Notes: generated by a model not told the origin, from the letters alone. A DNA stretch of 64,000 bases from CAZRIE01 sp964600075 (GCA_964600075.1 CAZRIE010000009.1:1-64000); one strand, 5' to 3'; positions 1 to 8,779 are shown, counted from the stretch's first letter. Numbers and translations are program-made.

Positions 1-49
1 CTAGTGCCCAAAAGATTTTATTTCGGAGTTTTTCGGCAAGCTGCTTCAT
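1..49 (-). CDS. Possible 5' end of a gene running off the left edge
   Basis: An open frame on the minus strand starts with ATG at 49 and reads MKQLAEKLRNKIFWAL before leaving the window. Only 16 codons are visible, so no family can be named. The divergent position relative to the next gene (188) and the AT-rich spacer fit a true gene start, but chance cannot be excluded. Confidence 0.35.
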   Translation of the reverse strand, partial: MKQLAEKLRNKIFWAL

Positions 50-187
50 GATATGACTATTGTTTGCAATATAGCGGTTAATTTTTTTCAAAAAAAGAAA
101 AACCAAAAACGCACACTTTGAAAGATTCAAAAATCGTGGTGGTGCAATCAACATTGCTTTCAAACGACTTAATTTAAAACTTTGGTC

Positions 188-691
188 ATGAGCAATATCT
201 TTATTTCCTGTCTGCTATTCAGTATTCTCATTTCATTGCATGGAAAAGCTCAGGACATGAATCCTGAAAAATTACAGGATATTATTAGCCAAGTTTCGGA
301 TACCTTGGTGGCAAACGGAAATTCGTACCGATTTATCTATAACGATAGGCCTCAGATATGCATTTATGACGAAAATGCCAATCGCATGCGCATTATCTCT
401 CCAGTTGTCGAAATGGCAGACATTGGCGAAGAAGAACTTCTAAATGCGCTGGTCGCCAATTTTCATTCTGCCCTAGATGTCAAATATGCCTTGAGTGATG
501 AGATTATTTGGTCGGTTTTTATCCATCCGTTAAGAGAGCTATCCGAGTATCAAGTCAGAGATGCCATCGATCAAGTTTATAATGCTGCCGCTACATTTGG
601 TTCTACGTATTCAAGCACAGACTTGGTCTTTCCTGGAAATTCTAAAAAGAAGGAGAAAACCGAACCCAAGAAACTCATCGAGAGAGGCTAA
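188..691 (+). CDS. Small exported protein of unknown function
   Basis: This encodes 167 residues and is not recognised. The first roughly 22 residues form a signal peptide (a hydrophobic stretch ending ...LHGKAQD), so the protein is probably periplasmic or surface exposed. The rest is soluble, acidic in the middle and Lys/Glu rich at the C-terminus (about the last 20 residues), with no cysteine or repeat of note. ATG at 188 is preferred; an in-frame TTG two codons upstream (182) only adds two residues. The gene converges on the acyltransferase and the two overlap by 4 bases at their stops. A Bacteroidota-specific secreted family is likely. Confidence 0.75.
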   Translation: MSNIFISCLLFSILISLHGKAQDMNPEKLQDIISQVSDTLVANGNSYRFIYNDRPQICIYDENANRMRIISPVVEMADIGEEELLNALVANFHSALDVKYALSDEIIWSVFIHPLRELSEYQVRDAIDQVYNAAATFGSTYSSTDLVFPGNSKKKEKTEPKKLIERG

Positions 692-1230
692 AAAGTGTAG
701 GCCGGTACTTTCCCGATAACTCCCTTAAAAAAAGCTTTGTACGATTTAAAATCCGTTTCTTTATCCCCCGAAGTAAAGTAAGGCTCAGACACCTTAACCT
801 CTTTTTTACCAAAGTCAAAGGCGACAAGTACAATAGGTACTTCAGCGGCCTTGGCGATATAATAGAATCCTGTTTTCCATTCGGCAACTTTCTTACGGGT
901 GCCCTCGGGGGCGAGGGTAAGTCGAAATTTTTTTCGTTGTGCGAATACCTTTGCGGCAGCAGTAACGGCATCATTGTTTTTACTTCGATCTATGGGCGCC
1001 CCTCCCATCCGCTTAAAAACCCAACCGAATGGTGGTTTAAAAAGGCTCTTTTTACCGACCCAATTAATTTCTTCGTTCCATACTTTCCGAATTAGCAACC
1101 CTAAGAAAAAATCGATCCAACTGGTATGGGGTACAACAGCAATCACAAACTTGTCTAAATGGCCAGGGAAAGCACCTACGGTTCTCCATCCCAAAACCTT
1201 AAAATAAATGAATTGGGCCAGTTTTTGCAT
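688..1230 (-). CDS. PlsC-like lysophospholipid acyltransferase family protein
   Basis: A 180-residue member of the glycerolipid acyltransferase (PlsC/LPLAT) superfamily, which moves acyl chains from acyl-ACP or acyl-CoA to a lysophospholipid or related acceptor at the inner membrane. The catalytic HxxxxD motif is at His35-Asp40 (HTSWID) and the substrate-binding EGTR motif at about 109-112. It is shorter than a typical PlsC (about 240) and has no clear transmembrane helix, so it belongs to the short 'acyltransferase' branch common in Flavobacteriia; the acceptor (phospholipid, ornithine lipid or lipid A precursor) cannot be told. ATG at 1230. The stop overlaps that of the convergent exported protein. 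Confidence 0.85.
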   Translation of the reverse strand: MQKLAQFIYFKVLGWRTVGAFPGHLDKFVIAVVPHTSWIDFFLGLLIRKVWNEEINWVGKKSLFKPPFGWVFKRMGGAPIDRSKNNDAVTAAAKVFAQRKKFRLTLAPEGTRKKVAEWKTGFYYIAKAAEVPIVLVAFDFGKKEVKVSEPYFTSGDKETDFKSYKAFFKGVIGKVPAYTF

Positions 1231-1408
1231 TGATTAGGATTAAGGAGTTAGCGGTTTAGTGTTAGCGAGATACGGATTAGTGAAACGATCAAAAGGTAAA
1301 AGAGTTATGAAGCTAAAATTTCTAGTTCAAAAAGTGCAGGAGCTTACTTCTTTGCTTACCGCCTTCTGACTGCCAACTGCTACTGCTTACAACCGACTTT
1401 TCAAAAAC

Positions 1409-2536
1409 TTATATTTTCCGATAAATGTATTCCAACTTTTCAGGGGTGATGATTTCTCGCCAGTTCTCGCCAAGGGCATTCTCCCATAATGGCTCCATCC
1501 CCAAAGAAACTGAAATCATGGTCTCAAAATCGCCATCCGTTAAATTGGCACAAATACCTTTTGGCAAACGTATACCATGTTTTTGTCTCATACGATTGAA
1601 AAGTGCTACCCCTTCAGGATAGAATTCTTCTAAATGTTGAAAAACCAAGCAATTACCGATACCATGTTTGACCCCTAAAAGATAACCAAGGCCATAACTC
1701 ATCGCGTGCGCAACGCCTACTTGTGAATAGGCAATACTCATGCCGCCATGCCAAGAGGCCATCATCAGTTTTTCATGTGACTCATCGGCTGTAAGATTTC
1801 CCAAATAAACCTCTTTACATAGTTCAAGGGCCTTCTCACCATAACTTTGGCTAAATGCGTTCAGATAGGTGCCGTTGAGCGATTCGATACAGTGAATGTA
1901 ACAATCCATTCCGGTATAGAACCACTGTTCTCGCGATACGCCTTGGGTCAGGTCGGGATCTAATACAACTTGATTGAAGGTGGTGTAATCCGAATTGATA
2001 CCCAACTTCTTCTCAGGTCCTAGAAGTACCGTTGTTCTAGATACTTCTGCACCAGTGCCGCTAATGGTTGGTATTCCTGCATGATATATAGACGGATTGT
2101 GTACCAGGTCCCAACCTTGATATTCAGAAGAGCTGCCCTTATTTGTCAACAGAATTGAAACGGCCTTCGCGAGATCTAATAAGGTGCCCCCACCAATACC
2201 GACAATACCGGAAGGAAGCTCGTGAAAATCTTCTCGAATTTTCTTGACCAAAGCATCTACCTGAGATGTTTTTGGCTCTTCCTGAGCAGAGATAAATATA
2301 AGCTGGTCGTTAAAAATCAGAGGTATTCTGAAGACCAATTCATTTCCTTCAAAAACATCATCGACCAGAAAGATAAAGGGTGCTTCGGAATGTTTCCTTT
2401 CGGGCATCAATATGTCGCCCAACTGGTCAAAACTACCCCTTCCGAATACCACTCTTGGCACCATAGGAAAGTTTTTGTAGTCGGTTTTTTTAACGATGGC
2501 TTCTTGCCTGACCTCCAAATCTTTCTTAACCTCCAT
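1409..2536 (-). CDS. kdnB: KdnB-like iron-dependent Kdo 8-dehydrogenase
   Basis: A 375-residue iron-containing alcohol dehydrogenase. The nucleotide-binding GGG is at about 115-117 (GIGGGTLLDLAKA) and the four metal ligands are visible: Asp211 and His215 (DCYIH), His277 and His291 (HAMSY...KHGIGN). In Shewanella, KdnB oxidises Kdo at C8 and the aminotransferase KdnA then makes 8-amino-Kdo for the LPS core. That identity is inferred here from family resemblance plus the neighbours: it lies 4 bases downstream of a HAD phosphatase, which itself overlaps kdsB (CMP-Kdo synthase). No KdnA-like PLP aminotransferase is in the window. Alternative: another group III alcohol dehydrogenase with an unrelated sugar substrate. 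Confidence 0.75.
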   Translation of the reverse strand: MEVKKDLEVRQEAIVKKTDYKNFPMVPRVVFGRGSFDQLGDILMPERKHSEAPFIFLVDDVFEGNELVFRIPLIFNDQLIFISAQEEPKTSQVDALVKKIREDFHELPSGIVGIGGGTLLDLAKAVSILLTNKGSSSEYQGWDLVHNPSIYHAGIPTISGTGAEVSRTTVLLGPEKKLGINSDYTTFNQVVLDPDLTQGVSREQWFYTGMDCYIHCIESLNGTYLNAFSQSYGEKALELCKEVYLGNLTADESHEKLMMASWHGGMSIAYSQVGVAHAMSYGLGYLLGVKHGIGNCLVFQHLEEFYPEGVALFNRMRQKHGIRLPKGICANLTDGDFETMISVSLGMEPLWENALGENWREIITPEKLEYIYRKI

Positions 2537-2540
2537 AAGC

Positions 2541-3242
2541 TTATTTCAAATACTTCAAAATATCTGTCAATTTATTAATTTTAAGATACGTATACTCATT
2601 TTCTTCAATTTTTACTTCCTCATGTTGCCAAGTAGTATGAAAAGGAACATGCACTGCCTGGGCTCCAACGTTCAACAGAGGAAGCACATCGGATTTGAGG
2701 GAGTTACCTATCATTAAAAATTCATTGACCGATATTTCTAAATGATTGAGCAAATGTAAATAGTTTTCTTCTTTCTTATCGCTTAAAACCTCAACATGAT
2801 GAAAATATTCCGACAGCCCCGATTTTTCGAGTTTTCGTTCTTGATCTAATAAATCTCCTTTAGTCAAAACTATCAAACGGTATTTATTCTTTAATTTATC
2901 CAATACTTCACGTACGCCGCTCAACAACTCCACAGGGTGCTGCAACATATCTTTACCTAGATTCAGAATTTCAATAATCGTTGCTTGCGAAACACGATTA
3001 TTTGAAATTTCGAGTGCAGATTCTACCATCGACAACATAAACCCCTTTATGCCGTAACCATAGAGCTCTAGATTTTTTATTTCCATCTTAAAAAGCTCTT
3101 GATCTACCTTGTTTTTGGTTTCATAGCCCTCTAGCAGATTAGTGAACTTCTCTTCAGTATCCCTAAAATAGGTTTCGTTGACCCACAAGGTGTCATCGGC
3201 ATCAAAACCGATAACTTTAATTTTACTATAGTCTACCTCCAT
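2541..3242 (-). CDS. HAD-family hydrolase (sugar-phosphatase-like)
   Basis: A 233-residue haloacid dehalogenase-superfamily hydrolase. Motif I is FDADDTLW with nucleophile Asp14 and acid/base Asp16, followed by an alpha-helical C1 cap; motif II is VLTKGD (Thr) and the late GNSLKSD motif holds the metal-binding Asp. It resembles the YjjG/phosphoglycolate type rather than the capless KdsC. ATG at 3242 overlaps the 3' end of kdsB by 10 bases, so the two are translationally coupled, and kdnB follows after 4 bases. The context suggests a phosphatase step on Kdo or an 8-modified Kdo intermediate, but the substrate is not proven. Confidence 0.85.
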   Translation of the reverse strand: MEVDYSKIKVIGFDADDTLWVNETYFRDTEEKFTNLLEGYETKNKVDQELFKMEIKNLELYGYGIKGFMLSMVESALEISNNRVSQATIIEILNLGKDMLQHPVELLSGVREVLDKLKNKYRLIVLTKGDLLDQERKLEKSGLSEYFHHVEVLSDKKEENYLHLLNHLEISVNEFLMIGNSLKSDVLPLLNVGAQAVHVPFHTTWQHEEVKIEENEYTYLKINKLTDILKYLK

Positions 3243-3961
3243 GCTGCCTGTGCCCTTTTCAAATCTTCCGGTGTATCTATTTCTATACCGGATACTGTTG
3301 TCTCGACCATCTTGATTTTTTTACCGTACTCCAAATAGCGTATAGCCTCAATTTTTTCGGTGGCTTCCAAAGGCAACATCGGCAATCTTTGAAAATCCAT
3401 CAATGCTTCTTTACGAAAAGCATAAATGCCCTTGTGTTTGTAATATATACTTTCAATTTCGGTATTTCTTGGGTACGGAATGGGAGAGCGCGAAAAATAC
3501 AGGGCGAAATTTCGGTTATCGACAATAACCTTTACCGTGTTAGGGTTACTGATTTCTTCGGTATCGGTAATTCGCACCATAAGCGAGGCGAGGTCTATTT
3601 CTTTTTCAAGGTCGTTTTTAAATACCTCTAAAACCCCGACCAAGCTTTCCCTATCCGTAAAGGGTTCATCACCCTGAACATTTACAATAATATCAACATC
3701 CATGTCGGTTACGGCCTCTGCAATACGATCACTACCACAGTCGTGTTCCTTTTGGCTCATTAATGCGTTTCCTCCGGCATCGGTTATGGTATCAAAAATC
3801 ACGGGACTATCCGTAATTACATAGACGTCATTGAACAGTTCGGTTTTTACAGCGGCCTCATACGTACGCAGAATTACGGGCTTCCCCGAGAGATCTTGCA
3901 TCAATTTTGCCGGAAATCGCGATGCCGCATAACGGGCCGGTATCATAGCTATAGTTTTCAC
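3233..3961 (-). CDS. kdsB: 3-deoxy-manno-octulosonate cytidylyltransferase
   Basis: KdsB activates Kdo with CTP to give CMP-Kdo, the donor for the inner core of lipopolysaccharide, in the cytoplasm. The 242-residue protein has the usual length. Visible family motifs are the N-terminal nucleotide loop PARYAASRFPAKLM (about 8-21), QKEHDCGSDRIAEA (about 90-103), VNVQGDEPF (about 113-121, metal-binding Asp) and GIEIDTPEDL near the C-terminus. The start codon is GTG at 3961; the alignment with the family start leaves no better choice. First gene of the kdsB-HAD-kdnB set, with a roughly 150-bp gap before the next upstream gene. Confidence 0.93.
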   Translation of the reverse strand: MKTIAMIPARYAASRFPAKLMQDLSGKPVILRTYEAAVKTELFNDVYVITDSPVIFDTITDAGGNALMSQKEHDCGSDRIAEAVTDMDVDIIVNVQGDEPFTDRESLVGVLEVFKNDLEKEIDLASLMVRITDTEEISNPNTVKVIVDNRNFALYFSRSPIPYPRNTEIESIYYKHKGIYAFRKEALMDFQRLPMLPLEATEKIEAIRYLEYGKKIKMVETTVSGIEIDTPEDLKRAQAAWR

Positions 3962-4108
3962 AATGGTAATTACGTATTATAAATTATTGATTACTATTCA
4001 AGAATAGGTGCACGTTCAAGTTCAAAGGTTAAAAGTGAATTTGGATTTGGATTTATGAAAATTTTGAACAACAACCACCTACTGTTTACTACAACGGCAT
4101 ACTGCTTG

Positions 4109-4678
4109 CTACTTTTTCCCTCTTGGCCTTAGTTTTCTATAAATCCTGAAAATCACAAACAAAATTACGATAACCAAGACTGCTGCCAGCATGGGCGCAA
4201 AAATAGCAGCTGTGGTAACTACCAAGGCCGTACCGGTTTCTACCGTTGAGATTATCGGGTTTCCCAAACCTCCAGTGGTTGCTGTCGATGCCAATCGGCT
4301 CGTGGCACTTGCGCCCTTTATTGCCGTAGCAGTGCCCCCACCGGCGATAATTGCCAACGACCAAGTTACAACGGGGTCAAGGTTAGCTACGGTCGAAACC
4401 ATAACAGCCGTGCCGGCTATAGCCGCCATAGGCACCGCAAAACTATCTAAAAGATTGTCAATCCATGGAATGAAATAAGCAAATATTTCAATTACAGTTG
4501 CCACGCCCAATGTTATGACCGCCGTAAGACTACCGATCCACTGCCAATTATCATTAAGATCACACAACCCAAAGTAAGAGGCCAGACTCAAAGCAAACAA
4601 AGGTAAGAACACGCGAAACCCTACCGAAGCGGCAAGGCCCACACCCAATAAAATACTAATTATTGTTTCCGAAGTCAT
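4109..4678 (-). CDS. DUF4126 membrane protein
   Basis: A 189-residue integral membrane protein of the DUF4126 family. It has about five hydrophobic segments, a Gly/Ala/Thr-rich centre (about 105-160) and a final helix followed by a basic tail (YRKLRPRGKK). The family is widespread but its function is unknown. The in-frame ATG at 4678 (MTSETIIS) fits the family start better than the upstream ATG at 4705, which would add nine residues. No operon partner is evident: gaps of about 100 and 150 bp separate it from the helicase and kdsB. Confidence 0.8.
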   Translation of the reverse strand: MTSETIISILLGVGLAASVGFRVFLPLFALSLASYFGLCDLNDNWQWIGSLTAVITLGVATVIEIFAYFIPWIDNLLDSFAVPMAAIAGTAVMVSTVANLDPVVTWSLAIIAGGGTATAIKGASATSRLASTATTGGLGNPIISTVETGTALVVTTAAIFAPMLAAVLVIVILFVIFRIYRKLRPRGKK

Positions 4679-4775
4679 TTGAAAAAAGTTCAAGTTCAAG
4701 CACAATTATGAATTTCAGGGGCCAAAGCTATTGCCTCTTTCAAACGCACAAAATACTTTGAATTACGAATTTAAC

Positions 4776-6221
4776 TTATTCCTCCCCAACAAAAAAATCG
4801 CTCTTGAACCCTATAAGATATAGTTGTTTTTTTGCACGGGTCACGGCGGTATACAACCAACGCAGATACTCTTTGTCAACACCATTGGGCAGATAAGGCT
4901 GTTCTACGAAAACGGTATTCCATTGACCACCTTGTGATTTATGACAAGTAATTGCGTATGAAAATTTTACCTGCAATGCATTGAAGTACTTATTATTTTT
5001 TACAGCCATAAATTTCTTGTACTTCGATTTTTCGTGGGCATAGTCTTTCATCACTTCTTGGTAGAGCCTATTACCGTCTTCGTATGACAACGATGGGGTA
5101 ACGGCTTGAATAGTGTCCAATAACAAAACCGTCTCAAAGGGAATTTGATTAGGGTAATCGACCATTTGCACCTTGACTTCAGCAAACTTGAAACCATATA
5201 GCTCTTTAATCGAAAAGATTTCTAAAACTTCAATAATATCGCCATTGGCTATAAAACCAGCCTCTGAATTGGGCTTTAACCAAAAATAATTATTCTTAAC
5301 GACCATCATATAATCCCCGACCGCTAGTTCATTTTCAAGGAATAGAATACGGCTGCGTATATTCTCATTGTAGCTGTTGGCCCTTTTGTTCGAGCGAACT
5401 ATAAAGGTGGTTTCTTCTTTGCCATTTTCCGAGTAGGATGCATCAATAGCTTCCTGTATCTCATAACCATCGATGAGCCTTACGATATCTCTATACGGAT
5501 CTACATCAAATTGAAATGTATCGAAAAAACTTCCCTGCAACTGCTCGCGGAGCATAGTTGCGTTGATAAGTATGCCCGAATCTTCAGCCTGGCGAACAAC
5601 TTCATCCAATTCGAGTTTGATTACCTCTTTGTTGTAGTTTAAAGACAATTTGTCGGCGTCCAATGCCGGACTTAAATCTAAGTGTACGGGGGGTAATTGT
5701 GCGGTATCGCCTATGAGTATCAATTTGCAGTTATGCCCAGAATAAACAAACATTAAAAGATCGTCGAGTAGAGCACCGTTTTCGAACAATTTAGAATCGA
5801 TGGGGGCATCTGGTATCATTGAGGCTTCGTCAACAATAAAAATAGTATTGCGATGCTTATTGGGCGCCAAAACGAACTGCACTCCACCACCGCTTTGCTT
5901 TTTCGGAAAATAAATCTTTCTATGTATGGTAAACGCCTGCGTATTCGAATAATTTGACATCACTTTGGCCGCCCTACCTGTTGGGGCCATAAGAACAGCT
6001 TTTCGGGTCGTTTTCCAAAGACTGTTTACGACGGTACCTATCAAAGTCGTTTTTCCCGTTCCAGCAAAGCCCTTTAGTAAAAAAACACTCTCGGTATCAT
6101 TCGATAATATGAACGTGGCGAGCTTTTGTAATGCGACCGATTGTTTGAGTGTCGGATCGTGAGGAAATCTCTCAACTAATAAACGATAAAAAGAAGCATC
6201 GGTAAGGGTTGCCATAGTCAT
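4776..6221 (-). CDS. RecD/Pif1-like ATP-dependent DNA helicase
   Basis: A superfamily 1 helicase of about 481 residues. Walker A is GFAGTGKTT (about 51-59), Walker B is FIVDEAS (about 130), followed by LIGDTAQLPPV (motif III, about 170-182), and the C-terminal motifs VI region reads ITCHKSQGGQWNTVF...AVTRAKKQLYLIG. It lacks the N-terminal extensions of RecD2 and matches the stand-alone 'AAA / UvrD C-terminal domain' helicases of Bacteroidota. It probably moves 5'-3' on single-stranded DNA in repair or recombination, but the partner is unknown. Starts: TTG at 6224 is not needed; ATG at 6221 or 6215 are the realistic choices. It diverges from the gene at 6316. Confidence 0.88.
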   Translation of the reverse strand: MTMATLTDASFYRLLVERFPHDPTLKQSVALQKLATFILSNDTESVFLLKGFAGTGKTTLIGTVVNSLWKTTRKAVLMAPTGRAAKVMSNYSNTQAFTIHRKIYFPKKQSGGGVQFVLAPNKHRNTIFIVDEASMIPDAPIDSKLFENGALLDDLLMFVYSGHNCKLILIGDTAQLPPVHLDLSPALDADKLSLNYNKEVIKLELDEVVRQAEDSGILINATMLREQLQGSFFDTFQFDVDPYRDIVRLIDGYEIQEAIDASYSENGKEETTFIVRSNKRANSYNENIRSRILFLENELAVGDYMMVVKNNYFWLKPNSEAGFIANGDIIEVLEIFSIKELYGFKFAEVKVQMVDYPNQIPFETVLLLDTIQAVTPSLSYEDGNRLYQEVMKDYAHEKSKYKKFMAVKNNKYFNALQVKFSYAITCHKSQGGQWNTVFVEQPYLPNGVDKEYLRWLYTAVTRAKKQLYLIGFKSDFFVGEE

Positions 6222-6254
6222 CAAAGATAAACAGGATTTTTGGTCGAAAAACTT

Positions 6255-6282
6255 TTGCGATTGAAAAAAAATTGTAGATTTG
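6255..6282 (+). promoter_or_regulatory. Bacteroidota-type promoter of the 6316 operon
   Basis: TTG at 6255-6257 and TAGATTTG at 6275-6282 are separated by 17 bases, matching the primary sigma-factor consensus of Bacteroidota (TTG, 17-23, TAnnTTTG). The -7 box lies 33 bases before the ATG at 6316. Confidence 0.6.
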
Positions 6283-6315
6283 TGTTAACCACTAAATTTA
6301 ATTAACACTGAGAAA

Positions 6316-6969
6316 ATGAAGACCATAATTCAAATTGTACTTTGGATAGCTTGTGTAGGATTTGGATATCTTATATACCAATCAGTAACAGGACCCATCG
6401 AATTCAATAAAGTCAAGGAAGAGCGTTTCGCCAAGGTAATTAACAAGTTAAAGGATATTAGAAAATCCCAAGAGGCCTACAAAACGGTAAACAAAAGATA
6501 CGCTAAAGACTTTAAAAGCCTTATAAAGTTTATTGACACCGGTAACTACACCATTACACAGCAACGCGATTCTTCGTATATGGAATTTGATAAGACCTAT
6601 CAAATCGATTTGTTAAGAGAAGTGAAGATTATCGATACACTGGGCACCGTATCGGTTAAGGATTCGCTATTCAAGAGTGATACTCGCTACAAAAACCTTA
6701 TGGACATACCCAATGCTGCAAACGGTGAAAAAATTGAAATGGCAGCTTCGATTGTTGAGAAAAGCGGCTATAGGGCTCCAGTATTTGAGGCCAAAGTCGA
6801 TAAAACAATATTGTTATACGATCAGTCCCCGACTCTTTTAGCAAAGGAGAATGCCGAAATCGGCGTTGACGAGGTCAACGGTGCATTTATAACGGTTGGA
6901 TCTTTAGATGAAGTTAGTACCAGTGGTAATTGGCCACCTATTTATGATAAAAAAGGAGATCAACAATAA
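6316..6969 (+). CDS. Membrane-anchored protein of unknown function, DUF3822/rsmD operon
   Basis: A 217-residue protein with one N-terminal transmembrane helix (about 4-23) and a large extracytoplasmic part that begins with a charged helical stretch (about 30-70, KINKLKDIRKSQEAYKTV...). The layout, a short cytoplasmic N-terminus plus a helix and a periplasmic domain, recalls pseudopilin-like proteins, but there is no prepilin peptidase motif, so it is left unnamed. It overlaps the DUF3822 gene by 26 bases and is the first gene of a three-gene unit ending in rsmD, an order I recognise as common in Flavobacteriaceae. Confidence 0.85.
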   Translation: MKTIIQIVLWIACVGFGYLIYQSVTGPIEFNKVKEERFAKVINKLKDIRKSQEAYKTVNKRYAKDFKSLIKFIDTGNYTITQQRDSSYMEFDKTYQIDLLREVKIIDTLGTVSVKDSLFKSDTRYKNLMDIPNAANGEKIEMAASIVEKSGYRAPVFEAKVDKTILLYDQSPTLLAKENAEIGVDEVNGAFITVGSLDEVSTSGNWPPIYDKKGDQQ

Positions 6970-7777
6970 AACTGGGGAACCGGTTAAAGATTTTAATAAA
7001 TTGTCCATTCAGGTTAGCTTGAATGGACTTTCTTTTTGTGTTTTCGACACCATATCGAAGACTATTTTGAGTTCTGAAAATGTCGTGTTCGCCAAGGAAC
7101 TAACACCATATGAGGTTCTAAAGCGTTTGAAGCAGCTATTTACTAGTCAAAACGTACAAAACAGTCAATTTTCAGAAGTAGTGGTCGTACACCGAAACAA
7201 TCTATTCGGCCTTGTTCCGAAGGCGCTCTTCGAGCCTGATGAAATGGCCAACTATCTGAAATTCAATACCAAAATACTTGCCAATGACCATTTGGCCTAT
7301 GATGATCTTGAAAGTTATGAAATGGTCAACGTCTATGTTCCGTTCGTGAATATCAACAATTATATTTATGACCTCTTTGGTGAATTTACGTTCAAACATA
7401 ACGGTACGGTAATGGTAGAGTCACTTTTAAACGGGCACACTAATTCAAAACAGCCTATCTGCTATACATATGTTCATGAAAACCAGATAGACATTACGGT
7501 CATCGCCAAAAAGAGGCTTTTGCTGTTCAATAGCTTTAAGTTCGTAACAAAAGAAGACTTTTTGTACTATTTGCTATTTACATTAGAGCAGTTAAAGCTA
7601 GATACCGAGTCAATATTACTAAAGCTTTTTGGAGAAATCGAAGAAGGTGACGACATTTATGAGATGTGCCACCGCTATATAAAACACATATCTATTTCTC
7701 TTCCTTCGTTTACCCGTCACACGTACGCGAATACGGGTGAAGAAGCCATTGATTTTACTGTCATAAACGCCCTTTGA
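6944..7777 (+). CDS. DUF3822 family protein
   Basis: A 277-residue cytoplasmic protein of DUF3822, a family essentially limited to Bacteroidota. The fold is thought to resemble actin-like ATPases, but no clear nucleotide-binding residues stand out here and no function is established. ATG at 6944 (MIKKEINN) is chosen; the longer frame from 6908 lies wholly inside the preceding gene. Its stop overlaps the start of rsmD by one base (TGATG), so the two are translationally coupled. Confidence 0.82.
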   Translation: MIKKEINNKTGEPVKDFNKLSIQVSLNGLSFCVFDTISKTILSSENVVFAKELTPYEVLKRLKQLFTSQNVQNSQFSEVVVVHRNNLFGLVPKALFEPDEMANYLKFNTKILANDHLAYDDLESYEMVNVYVPFVNINNYIYDLFGEFTFKHNGTVMVESLLNGHTNSKQPICYTYVHENQIDITVIAKKRLLLFNSFKFVTKEDFLYYLLFTLEQLKLDTESILLKLFGEIEEGDDIYEMCHRYIKHISISLPSFTRHTYANTGEEAIDFTVINAL

Positions 7778-8319
7778 TGCGCATTATATCAGGCCTAAAT
7801 AAAGGAAAACGACTTACCGCACCAAAAAAATTGCCTGTACGCCCAACTACAGATATGGCTAAAGAGGCGCTCTTTAATATCTTGAATAACCGGTACTATT
7901 TTAATGAGATTTCAGTGCTCGATCTTTTTGCCGGAACAGGAAATATCAGTTATGAATTTGCTTCTAGAGGCACGCGGGAGATTATTGCCGTTGACAACGA
8001 CTACGGATGCGTAAAATTTATCACTAGTACCTCACAAATACTAGACATGAGCATCACAGCCTTAAAGAACGATGTATTCAATTACTTAGAAAAATCAAAA
8101 GTAAAAGCCAATATTATATTCGCCGACCCGCCCTACGATATGGCTTTGGAAGATTTTGAAAACATACCTACCTTGGTTTTTGAAAATGACTTGCTGCTAG
8201 AAAATGGAGCCCTAATAGTCGAACATGCCAGCCAAATGGATTTGTCGCACATAGCCAACTTTACGGAGAAGCGTAAGTATGGTGGGAGTGTTTTTAGTTT
8301 TTTCGGAAATCCTGAGTAA
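7777..8319 (+). CDS. rsmD: 16S rRNA (guanine966-N2)-methyltransferase
   Basis: RsmD methylates N2 of G966 of 16S rRNA in the small subunit, using S-adenosylmethionine. The 180-residue protein starts MRIISGLNKGKRL, then RPTTDMAKEALFNIL, the SAM-binding motif I LDLFAGTGN (48-56), and the catalytic DPPY (117-120). Length and motif order match the family. ATG at 7777 is used; the TTG at 7774 belongs to the upstream frame overlap. Last gene of the operon; the RNase P RNA gene lies convergent just downstream. Confidence 0.93.
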   Translation: MRIISGLNKGKRLTAPKKLPVRPTTDMAKEALFNILNNRYYFNEISVLDLFAGTGNISYEFASRGTREIIAVDNDYGCVKFITSTSQILDMSITALKNDVFNYLEKSKVKANIIFADPPYDMALEDFENIPTLVFENDLLLENGALIVEHASQMDLSHIANFTEKRKYGGSVFSFFGNPE

Positions 8320-8329
8320 CAAAAGACAG

Positions 8330-8349
8330 ATTCTCGCCTGCGCGGGAAT
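8330..8349. repeat. Short intergenic palindrome, copy 1
   Basis: An imperfect inverted repeat, ATTCTCGC / GCGGGAAT around a 4-base centre, just after rsmD. A near-identical element (ATTCCCGC...GCGCGAAT) lies at 20852-20871 in another gene gap. Such C/G-rich palindromes in AT-rich gaps are typical dispersed REP-like elements of flavobacteria. Here it could also act as a weak terminator, but it lacks a T-run. Confidence 0.5.
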
Positions 8350-8370
8350 GTAAACTAAATTCAATTAAAA

Positions 8371-8694
8371 AGCAGGCCATAAGCCGGATTCTGTAAGACC
8401 TCAAAGTGGCCTTCCCTATCATTTATCTAGCCCCGATATTGCTATCGGGATCGAACCGCCTACCCTTCGGCTCGGGCGTGCAGCCCTCAAACACCGATTT
8501 ACATGACGTTTCACCGCATAGAGTTTACCTGATTTCACTACAGCATAACCTGTACATTCTTTCTGCTGCACTTGTCCTATCCTAATTTAACATCAGAACG
8601 ACGGGCATTACCCGCTATGCCGCACTATGGTGTCCGGACTTTCCTCTCCCACCCGAATAATAATCCGAGTAGCAGCGATAAGGCGGCCTGCTTA
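8371..8694 (-). ncRNA. rnpB: RNase P RNA
   Basis: The RNA subunit of ribonuclease P, which cuts the 5' leader off pre-tRNAs. On the minus strand the 5' end reads AGCAGGCCGCC and pairs with GGCCTGCT at the 3' end (P1/P2-like closing stem). The universally conserved 3' segment ACAGAATCCGGCTTA is at about 8377-8391, and the early GAGGAAAGTCCGGAC segment is at about 8632-8646. About 324 nt, normal for bacterial type A. A TAATTTTG box sits 5 bases upstream of the 5' end. Boundaries are good to a few bases. Confidence 0.95.
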
Positions 8695-8698
8695 GCGA

Positions 8699-8706
8699 CA
8701 AAATTA
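8699..8706 (-). promoter_or_regulatory. -7 box of rnpB
   Basis: TAATTTTG on the minus strand matches TAnnTTTG and places transcription start at about 8693-8694, exactly where the RNase P RNA begins. No TTG was found at the expected -33 distance. Confidence 0.5.
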
Positions 8707-8771
8707 GACTAATTGTTGATAAATAAAGACTTTATCCGTTCGAAATAAAGCACTCGAACCTTAGCTATTTT

Positions 8772-8779
8772 TATATTTG
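8772..8779 (+). promoter_or_regulatory. -7 box of dnaX
   Basis: TATATTTG matches TAnnTTTG 34 bases before the dnaX start. The -33 TTG is not apparent, so this is a partial match only. Confidence 0.4.

Noticed and set aside
1366..1390. Degenerate ACTGC-rich tracts between genes (also near 4082 and 43420)
   Set aside because: Too short and irregular to call a repeat family by eye; they may be chance low-complexity.
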